This document shows positions 12,159 through 16,947 of a stretch of 16,947 nt of DNA, piece by piece (the first letter of the stretch is position 1; every line of letters starts with the position of its first letter). The translations under genes and the position numbers were made by a program. The DNA is from Lysinibacillus_B sp036662795 (GTDB taxonomy: Bacteria > Bacillota > Bacilli > Bacillales_A > Planococcaceae): assembly GCF_036662795.1 (NCBI RefSeq), contig NZ_JBAFWZ010000042.1:1-16947 (forward strand), given 5' to 3'. Below the pieces are notes generated by a model. That model was given only the letters and a program-made list of their open reading frames with translations, did no database searches and had not been told where the DNA came from.

Positions 12159-12602
12159 CTACGGCAGGTGTACATTCCAATCCAACTCGCGTATGTAGTC
12201 GATGTAGCTGCGTCTTTCTTTTTCGTTTAGTTCGGATTGTGGCAGCATCAAATAGCTGTATTCCGCCGCCTGGAAAACGGGATAGATTTTTTCAAGCCGT
12301 TGCCTTCTACGCCAGTGTAAAAGTCGCACGGGTATAACAATATAACGCATCTTTTTTGCTATTTCCTGCATTTTGCACAGTATGTCGTTTTTGTTGTATG
12401 CTGCAAACGATTTAGCTAGTTTCGTTGCGTGCAATTGTGCCCCTATCTGTCTAGACGTGTAAATAAATGCCGTTGGATTTTTCGTTTTGTAGGAAGGATC
12501 AAATACAAAAAAATCCGTTTCTAAAAAATTTTCATACGCTGGATGCCTATAAATTTGTTCTTTTTTTTCTTTTAAAAATTCTTTTAGCTCGTTTCGGTTC
12601 AT
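12159..12602 (-). CDS. 147-aa protein, only minus-strand gene, sharing a domain with 4006-4353
   Basis: Start chosen at ATG 12602 because AAAAGGAG lies seven bases before it; the frame is open upstream to a TTG inside that ribosome site. Residues 1-60 are helical and aromatic (NELKEFLKEKKEQIYRHPAY, ETDFFVFDPSYKTKNPTAF). From about residue 62 the protein aligns with residues 34-110 of the 4006-4353 product: AKSFAAYNKND, then YIVIPVRLLHWRRRQRL, then ELNEKERRSYIDYIREL. The arginine-rich core suggests nucleic-acid binding. The orientation, opposite to every other gene, and its place in the non-coding region suggest separate control, perhaps as a regulator of replication or packaging. Family unknown. 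Confidence 0.75.
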   Translation of the reverse strand: MNRNELKEFLKEKKEQIYRHPAYENFLETDFFVFDPSYKTKNPTAFIYTSRQIGAQLHATKLAKSFAAYNKNDILCKMQEIAKKMRYIVIPVRLLHWRRRQRLEKIYPVFQAAEYSYLMLPQSELNEKERRSYIDYIRELDWNVHLP

Positions 12603-12930
12603 CGGTTTGCTCCTTTTCAAAATTCATAAGTAGTCTAAAAATACAACTTCAAAAAAACTAAAAAGGGATAGATAAAAAAGTCGCGATCGCGGAAAATTGT
12701 ATATGATATTTCATATAAATGAGAACACCATTTTCGACATAAAGTATAGTCCGATTATTACGAATAATCTAGTAAAAAGGTACTTGTCTCCATAGTAAAG
12801 ATTACTTGTTTTTGAGACAAAATATATAAAACCTACTAGACAAATAGACTATTTTATATAAAATTTTTTACAAAAATAATGGTTTACAACAGTTCGATAA
12901 TATTCTACAATCAATTCCAAAAGATAATAA
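12603..12930. other. non-coding region with several inverted repeats
   Basis: Upstream of the minus-strand gene and without a gene of its own. It holds CGCGATCGCG (12682-12691), the hairpin TATATGA/TCATATA (12700-12717), the hairpin GATTATT/AATAATC (12753-12769), and an imperfect direct repeat TAGTAAA-N-TACTTGT (12770-12787 and 12793-12809). Around the second copy is the inverted pair TTGTCTC/GAGACAA (12784-12790 and 12814-12820), flanked in turn by CTAGTA/TACTAG (12769-12774 and 12834-12839). It is very AT-rich, as expected for a melting region or promoter zone. Confidence 0.55.
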
Positions 12931-13012
12931 AAAAAAGCTGCTGTACAAATAACTTGCGCCAACAAGTTATCTGTTACGGATCGATGAATGCCCATCGAAA
13001 CGCAGCTTTTTA
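12931..13012. repeat. cloverleaf-like structure, candidate packaging signal or origin
   Basis: An outer perfect 10-bp stem AAAAAGCTGC/GCAGCTTTTT (12932-12941 and 13002-13011) encloses two perfect hairpins: ATAACTTG/CAAGTTAT (12949-12956 and 12963-12970, loop CGCCAA) and TCGATG/CATCGA (12981-12986 and 12993-12998, loop AATGCC). In single-stranded DNA this folds into a three-way junction. Filamentous phages use such intergenic hairpins for packaging and for complementary-strand start. Read as RNA, it could also end transcription in either direction. Confidence 0.7.
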
Positions 13013-13018
13013 CAAAGC

Positions 13019-13122
13019 ACAGCAACAAACACTATTATAGTTTAAAAGTTTTATTTCGTACACATTTTTTTCAAAACAAATGTTCGTAATAAAGGCTTTT
13101 TCGCTATGCTGTTTGTTGTTGT
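13019..13122. repeat. long nested inverted repeat next to the cloverleaf
   Basis: Outer arms ACAGCAACAAAC (13019-13030) and GTTTGTTGTTGT (13111-13122) match at 11 of 12. Inner arms TTTATTTCGTACA (13050-13062) and TGTTCGTAATAAA (13081-13093) match at 11 of 13. Together they give an extended stem-loop of about 104 bases. Confidence 0.55.
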
Positions 13123-13145
13123 ATAAAAATGCTTTTTAGCTTTGT

Positions 13146-13190
13146 AAAAAGTCCTGTTTTTCGATTAATAGTCGATGAACAGGACTTTTT
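13146..13190. terminator. strong hairpin terminator before the coat module
   Basis: AAAAAGTCCTGTT pairs perfectly with AACAGGACTTTTT (13 bp), with a small CGA/TCG pair in the loop. It has A-runs and T-runs on both sides and ends 26 bases before the first gene of the coat module. It separates the non-coding region from that module or attenuates entry into it. Confidence 0.8.
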
Positions 13191-13216
13191 TATTGCTTTT
13201 TTTAGGGGGTGCGAAT

Positions 13217-13486
13217 GTGAACGAAGAAACGACAACAGTTGTAGAAACAACGACAGAACAAACAGCTCCACAGGAGACGACAGAAGTTATTACGGTGGAA
13301 AAGCTCAAAGAAGTATTAGACGAGTACACAAATAATAAATCTGTTATCAATGTTGATCTGGGCGAAAGTGAATACGCGAAAGTCGAAATCGTCCATTCTG
13401 TTACGCTCGGAGATATTTACATCATGTTATTGCTTTCTCTCTTACTTATTACAACGCTTTTAACGCGATTGATAGGGAGGCGGTAA
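13217..13486 (+). CDS. 89-aa single-span membrane protein, first gene of the coat module
   Basis: GTG 13217 lies six bases after AGGGGGT; an ATG in the same frame at 13175 lies inside the terminator hairpin and is unlikely. The N-terminal half is Thr/Glu-rich (EETTTVVETTTEQTAPQETT), followed by an acidic amphipathic part and a C-terminal span with basic end (YIMLLLSLLLITTLLTRLIGRR in pieces, residues 66-89). There is no signal peptide. The polarity, acidic outside, hydrophobic middle and basic end, is that of filamentous-phage coat proteins, so a minor coat role is possible. Family not recognised. Confidence 0.7.
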   Translation: MNEETTTVVETTTEQTAPQETTEVITVEKLKEVLDEYTNNKSVINVDLGESEYAKVEIVHSVTLGDIYIMLLLSLLLITTLLTRLIGRR

Positions 13487-13487
13487 T

Positions 13488-13673
13488 GTGAATGAAGTAA
13501 ATGCCAATACGCAAGAAGCAACCCAAACTGTATCAAAGTTTCTTGATGTCGCGCTGTATTCGTACAGTGGTGGAGAAATTACAAGTACGTATATCGGTGT
13601 ACTTGGTGGCTGCTTGATCGCTTATATGCTTTTTGTATTTATTATGCGTAGCGTTGGTGGTGATGATGTATGA
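13488..13673 (+). CDS. 61-aa single-span membrane protein
   Basis: GTG 13488, seven bases after GGGAGG. The N-terminal 35 residues are polar (NEVNANTQEATQTVSKFLD), then comes one span at about residues 36-54 (YIGVLGGCLIAYMLFVFIM) and a short tail RSVGGDDV. It has the size and form of an inovirus minor coat or cap protein. It overlaps the next gene by four bases (ATGA). Confidence 0.65.
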   Translation: MNEVNANTQEATQTVSKFLDVALYSYSGGEITSTYIGVLGGCLIAYMLFVFIMRSVGGDDV

Positions 13674-13846
13674 CACAAGAGCCAGTTACGACATTATATG
13701 AGACAACAGTACACGACCACATCGAAGCTGGGTTACTTTTAGTATTTTCTGATGTCACATTCATGACAGTATTGATCGCTGCTATGCCATTACTAACGAT
13801 ACTTATTATCGTTGTTGATTATTTTAATAGACGGGGGAGAAAATAA
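13670..13846 (+). CDS. 58-aa single-span membrane protein
   Basis: ATG 13670 overlaps the previous stop as ATGA. The polar N-terminus (MTQEPVTTLYETTVHDHIEA) is followed by a hydrophobic stretch from about residue 21 to 50 (broken by SDVT) and a basic end YFNRRGRK. The overlap with both neighbours (next start shares TAATG) supports it as a real gene. It has the coat-like polarity of its neighbours. Function unknown. Confidence 0.65.
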   Translation: MTQEPVTTLYETTVHDHIEAGLLLVFSDVTFMTVLIAAMPLLTILIIVVDYFNRRGRK

Positions 13847-14016
13847 TGATCACAGATGTCGGGAATTTATGGGATTTCTCTTTCATGTGGCAAAATTTCG
13901 AGTATTTTGCTAAACTCTCCGCCCCTTTTCTAATGATCGCGGTGGCAATTTTAGCGGTAGGGGCTTTGTTAATTATGATCGTTACAGCGGTTGTAGTAGC
14001 GGTCAAAAATCGGTAG
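13846..14016 (+). CDS. 56-aa membrane protein, paralogue of the next gene
   Basis: ATG 13846 has GGGGGAGA six bases upstream. The segment YFAKLSAPFLMIAVAILAVG matches LLRYVSPFLMIGVALIIAG of the 84-aa product that follows, both leading to a hydrophobic span and a basic end (here VVVAVKNR). Tandem duplication and divergence of a coat-type protein is the simplest reading. It is probably a minor virion or membrane assembly protein. Confidence 0.65.
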   Translation: MITDVGNLWDFSFMWQNFEYFAKLSAPFLMIAVAILAVGALLIMIVTAVVVAVKNR

Positions 14017-14271
14017 GTGATCGTTATTTACGACATTCCTTTTTTGAATAGCGAAAATTACGCTGAATTTTGGGAAATGCTCGGCGGACTATTACGTTAT
14101 GTTTCACCTTTTCTGATGATTGGTGTCGCATTAATCATTGCAGGATGGGTTTTCTCGATGATTATAACTACAGTTCGTAAGGCGCTTGGGCGAGAGAAAG
14201 ATGAAGGGTATCAACGCGATCTGGACAAAGAGGACAATCGCGAAATATACAAACAAAAATATAAATATTAG
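14017..14271 (+). CDS. 84-aa membrane protein with charged C-terminal tail
   Basis: The frame opens with GTG 14017 directly after the preceding stop; the ribosome site there is weak, so the exact start is uncertain. After a short N-terminus it has SPFLMIGVALIIAGWVFSMI as a membrane span (about residues 32-52), shared with the preceding gene. It then has a long charged tail, RKALGREKDEGYQRD, ending KQKYKY. Compared with its paralogue it has gained about 25 hydrophilic residues, which may contact DNA or another assembly protein. Confidence 0.65.
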   Translation: MIVIYDIPFLNSENYAEFWEMLGGLLRYVSPFLMIGVALIIAGWVFSMIITTVRKALGREKDEGYQRDLDKEDNREIYKQKYKY

Positions 14272-14283
14272 GAGGATTTTGCT

Positions 14284-14445
14284 ATGACTTTAGATTTAAC
14301 AGGAGTATCAATTCCATTTACAGCATCTGATTTAATCGGGGCTGGTGCAGCGCTATTAGGACTTGTAGGTTTATTCGTACTTTTAGCGATGGCGTTTAAA
14401 GTAGCTCCAAAGCTTATCGATCTTATTATGAATGCATTCAAATAA
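14284..14445 (+). CDS. major coat protein candidate (pVIII-like, 53 aa)
   Basis: ATG 14284 has a consensus AGGAGG site at 14271-14276. The protein has an acidic, polar N-terminus (MTLDLTGVSIPFTASD), a hydrophobic helix rich in Gly, Ala and Leu (residues 18-36, LIGAGAALLGLVGLFVLLA) and a basic end with three or four lysines (AFKVAPKLIDLIMNAFK). That is the exact plan of pVIII in filamentous phages, where the basic end lines the DNA. It has no cleavable signal peptide. The strong ribosome site and the terminator straight after it fit the very high expression such a protein needs. The tail of the adhesin (to 1472) matches it over its C-terminal half. Confidence 0.88.
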   Translation: MTLDLTGVSIPFTASDLIGAGAALLGLVGLFVLLAMAFKVAPKLIDLIMNAFK

Positions 14446-14460
14446 TGCCAAAAAAACAAA

Positions 14461-14496
14461 AGGCAGGCAGCGTTTAACTGCCTGCCTGTTTTATTT
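14461..14496 (+). terminator. terminator directly after the coat gene
   Basis: A perfect 10-bp stem AGGCAGGCAG/CTGCCTGCCT with loop CGTTTAA, followed by GTTTTATTT. Ff phages have a terminator at this same place, between coat gene VIII and gene III, keeping coat mRNA abundant. Confidence 0.9.
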
Positions 14497-14509
14497 AGGG
14501 GGGCAAAAA

Positions 14510-16513
14510 ATGAAAAAGATATTTTTATCGATCTTAGGTGCATTAGTGATTTTTACAAGCGCTGACTTTTCAAGTCTTATCGCAAGCGCTGCGGCATCAA
14601 ATGAGTACGCCACCATTTACGAAGATTCTACCAATGGTTATATTGCTGATCCATACAAAGACGGTAATCGCGTCCGATTTACTTTTCAAAAGACAGTAAA
14701 GTCGGTACAACACACGAAGTACACCGATGGATATTATTCAACGGTATCGGATAGTAAATATGTTGTTCACAAAGCTAAAAGTACGATTACAGGGTTCGCT
14801 TATAACTGCCCTGGTTACTATATAACACGATTATACAGTGATGCATACGCAACAAAATTCATCGGCTATATAAAAGTGTATGTAGGAACAGATGTCATAA
14901 ATCCAAGTGGATGTTCAGATGTTAAAACACCTAACAATTATATGGGTGGTGCTGGGCAAAAGATACAACCCGTCTACCCAGACGCAACAGCAGAAGATTC
15001 AGAACTTCAAAAGAAAACAGTAAGCTCAATACCTAACACTAACTATGTTCCGCCAACTACAAGTACACCGCCAAGTATAGATGGATGCGGAAATACACGA
15101 CCTGAAATTTCAGGTGGCAACGTTAATTGGACACCAGAATTAGAGGAATCTGTTAAATATAGAGGGTTGTACCCAGTGCATACGGTCATATCTGAAATGA
15201 CAACTGTATTCTTTTATAAAGATTGTGACACTAATAAATACTACACAAAAGTCTTTAATAACGATGATAGAGATTATGAATATGAAATAACAGATACACT
15301 GGCATCATGTCACTTGCATGCAGGTAATGTGCAAGATGCTGCAAAGTCTGCGTTTAATTTGGACATCGCTCAGAATCAAGTCGTTGGTTTAGACGATTCA
15401 GGGTGTGAGATTAAATTCGGCACAATTACTGATGATGATCCGAACAATGTTCCGTACGTTTGTCCAGAAGGAACGTATCAAGTAGATGGTGCAAATGGTT
15501 CTTTTACATGTGAAGAGCCAGGTGGTGAGCTACAAAGTTTACATGTGACATGTAAAGCAGGTGACGACTGTTTATCTTTGTTTGGTTCTGACACGAATGA
15601 TTTACAATCCTTGCTTGAAGCAGATTCACCTACGACAGAAAATCCAGGTGAAGGTGGCACTGTTCCACCTGGTGAACCAGGAGAAGATTGGAATGTTATG
15701 CAATGTCGAGAGTTTTTTAAAAATGGTGAGTTTCCATCTGAATGTGACGCTGTTTTAACCTGTTTTTTTGGTGTTGATTGGGAAGGTCAGTACGAATATT
15801 GCAATGATTTAGCGCATGATCCAGTGCAGGGGAATGCTGATATATATTGTCTGGTTAATCCTGGACCGTGGTGTGATGATATGGGCACAGAATTACCTGG
15901 AGATGGTCCACCGCCAGACGATACTTGTTCTTGTGAAGCACTAGGGGAAATGGGTTATTTATGTTGTATATTCGAGTGTCCTGGTTGGCAAGATTATCTA
16001 GGTTATATTACTGATACGGTTAATATGGCGATTGGTGATATAACAACGCCAGAAGTAGAGCCGTTAGAGTCAGTAGCAACGCCAACTGATCCAATAAAAC
16101 CACAAGTAGATAAGAAACAGCTCGAACCGCCTAAAGGAAAAGAAGCAGAGGGCTTAGGAGATGCTAGTTTCGATGCAAACGATCTAAAAAGTGGAGAAGA
16201 AATTAATTTTAGAGATGATCCAGGGGGCTTTAATATTACGAATCCTTTAAATCAACTTGACGGAACGGCAAAAGAAGCACCGATGCCAGAGTTAGAAGGT
16301 TTAAAGCAACCGCAGCCGACAGCGGGTAATGCCGACAGTGGGCAAGCGGAAAAACCATCTTACGGCGGATCAGCAACAGCGCCAACAACCGGTGGCGCAG
16401 CAAAGCAACCAGAACTAGACGAGAGCGCGAACGTGCCAACGTACACACCGCCGCCAATCGAAACTGTACCAAAAGAAAAAGACGAGAGGAAAGTAAATGT
16501 TATAGGTCCTTAA
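14510..16513 (+). CDS. 667-aa secreted cysteine-rich protein, likely virion tip or receptor protein
   Basis: ATG 14510 has TAGGGGGG upstream; the frame is open further upstream through the terminator, so earlier starts are rejected. Residues 1-29 are a signal peptide (MKKIFLSILGALVIFTS... ending ASAAA). The mature part has about 21 cysteines, many in close pairs (DTCSCEA, GYLCCIFEC, TCKAGDDC), suggesting disulfides; this is unusual for a Gram-positive secreted protein. The last ~150 residues are Pro/Gly/Ala/Glu-rich and look unfolded (PTAGNADSGQAEKPSYGG). There is no C-terminal membrane span. The motif ISGGN is shared with the adhesin downstream. Position between coat and adhesin suggests a virion-tip or host-binding role. 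No family recognised. Confidence 0.75.
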   Translation: MKKIFLSILGALVIFTSADFSSLIASAAASNEYATIYEDSTNGYIADPYKDGNRVRFTFQKTVKSVQHTKYTDGYYSTVSDSKYVVHKAKSTITGFAYNCPGYYITRLYSDAYATKFIGYIKVYVGTDVINPSGCSDVKTPNNYMGGAGQKIQPVYPDATAEDSELQKKTVSSIPNTNYVPPTTSTPPSIDGCGNTRPEISGGNVNWTPELEESVKYRGLYPVHTVISEMTTVFFYKDCDTNKYYTKVFNNDDRDYEYEITDTLASCHLHAGNVQDAAKSAFNLDIAQNQVVGLDDSGCEIKFGTITDDDPNNVPYVCPEGTYQVDGANGSFTCEEPGGELQSLHVTCKAGDDCLSLFGSDTNDLQSLLEADSPTTENPGEGGTVPPGEPGEDWNVMQCREFFKNGEFPSECDAVLTCFFGVDWEGQYEYCNDLAHDPVQGNADIYCLVNPGPWCDDMGTELPGDGPPPDDTCSCEALGEMGYLCCIFECPGWQDYLGYITDTVNMAIGDITTPEVEPLESVATPTDPIKPQVDKKQLEPPKGKEAEGLGDASFDANDLKSGEEINFRDDPGGFNITNPLNQLDGTAKEAPMPELEGLKQPQPTAGNADSGQAEKPSYGGSATAPTTGGAAKQPELDESANVPTYTPPPIETVPKEKDERKVNVIGP

Positions 16514-16525
16514 AGGAGGGGGGAT

Positions 16526-16947
16526 ATGAAGTGTTTTATTAGTTTATTCAGTATTACACTGTGTTTGTTGTTTGTAAACGGGGCACACGCAGCATCCGTT
16601 CCAATAGGAAATGTAGAATATTCAACTGATCCTGAAGGGCTAACAAGTCTTTTAATACCGAATAAATCATCAATGCGAACAATGGCTGCTTCTACCCCAA
16701 CAGAAACACTTGTATTTACGAATTGGCAAGGACTGCTAGATCAAGTGCCATATAGTATGAAATTAGAGGGCAGTTATTACAACAACGTACTCAAAGAAGC
16801 TTATGACAACAACCCAAACACTACTAGCTATATACAGCAACCAGGCGCAAAATTAACCATAACTTTCGATGATATTCAAGATATTGGTAATATCTATTTC
16901 GGTGCGCGTGATGGTAGCTTGATATTCTCTTTTTACAATGAGCAGGG
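16526..16947 (+). CDS. filamentous-phage-like adhesin, N-terminal part (continues at 1)
   Basis: ATG 16526 lies behind AAAGGAGGGGGGAT, 12 bases after the previous gene. Codons continue in frame over the circle junction to the stop at 1472, giving 612 aa. Residues 1-22 are a signal peptide, MKCFISLFSITLCLLFVNG ending AHA. A region around residues 85-140 reads like a discoidin (F5/8 type C)-like jelly-roll: VLKEAYDNNPNTTSYIQQPG, then KLTITFDDIQDIGNIYF. Such a module would bind cell-surface sugars. The rest is described under the 1-1472 entry. It is split only by the way the circle was opened. Confidence 0.85.
   Translation, partial: MKCFISLFSITLCLLFVNGAHAASVPIGNVEYSTDPEGLTSLLIPNKSSMRTMAASTPTETLVFTNWQGLLDQVPYSMKLEGSYYNNVLKEAYDNNPNTTSYIQQPGAKLTITFDDIQDIGNIYFGARDGSLIFSFYNEQ
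16893..16947. repeat. terminal direct repeat (end copy)
   Basis: Identical to bases 1-55; this is the second copy of the circle-closure overlap and should be counted once. Confidence 0.95.

Noticed and set aside
12033..12230. 65-codon + strand frame through the G-rich tract
   Set aside because: It overlaps the minus-strand gene, and its residues come from simple-sequence DNA; no ribosome site.
13129..13335. 68-codon frame before the coat module
   Set aside because: It reads through the terminator hairpin and overlaps the well-supported gene at 13217 in another frame.

Overview
The window is one circular molecule cut open at an arbitrary point. Its last 55 bases (16893-16947) repeat its first 55 exactly, so the circle is 16,892 bp, and the long adhesin gene cut by the ends reads through the junction in frame (612 aa). 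The AT-rich composition, strong AGGAGG/AAAGGGG ribosome binding sites with GTG and TTG starts, a lipoprotein with a LVAC lipobox and secreted proteins without an outer-membrane secretin point to a low-GC Gram-positive host, probably one of the Bacillales. I cannot name the species.

From 13217 through the junction to 4884 the map has the gene order of a filamentous phage (Inoviridae) morphogenesis module. It runs: a run of small single-span membrane proteins (13217-14271); a 53-aa protein with the features of a major coat protein (14284-14445); a strong terminator; a 667-aa cysteine-rich secreted protein (14510-16513); a 612-aa signal-peptide protein with fibronectin-III-like domains (16526 to 1472); small membrane proteins resembling minor coat/cap and pVI proteins (1488-2598); two accessory proteins; a Zot/pI-type P-loop ATPase (3387-4091); three small genes; and a terminator. 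The last ~50 residues of the 612-aa protein closely match the major coat protein, so the adhesin appears to be anchored in the filament by a copy of the coat domain.

4989-7741 holds small accessory and regulatory genes: a likely ribbon-helix-helix regulator behind a palindromic operator, a zinc-finger miniprotein, and an operon (6545-7741) with an AP2-domain protein and an HTH protein behind a promoter carrying two copies of a 17-bp operator in inverted orientation. 7928-9478 is a second accessory block: a minimal Zot-like ATPase, a serine resolvase, a lipoprotein and a two-span membrane protein.

9490-11630 looks like the plasmid-type maintenance region. It has a protein with a C-terminal ribbon-helix-helix domain whose gene contains and is flanked by helically phased GAATCTA repeats, a structured leader ending in a terminator, and a 346-aa winged-helix replication-type protein. 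I see no HUH rolling-circle Rep and no recognisable ssDNA-binding protein, which is unusual for a filamentous phage.

11631-13216 is mostly non-coding. It has tandem 25-bp palindromes, hairpins, a G-rich tract, the only minus-strand gene, a cloverleaf-like inverted-repeat structure, a long nested hairpin and a terminator. This is the best candidate for the origin or packaging-signal region. Overall, the element looks like a phage-plasmid: a plasmid-like replicon carrying a filamentous-phage assembly line for a Gram-positive cell.
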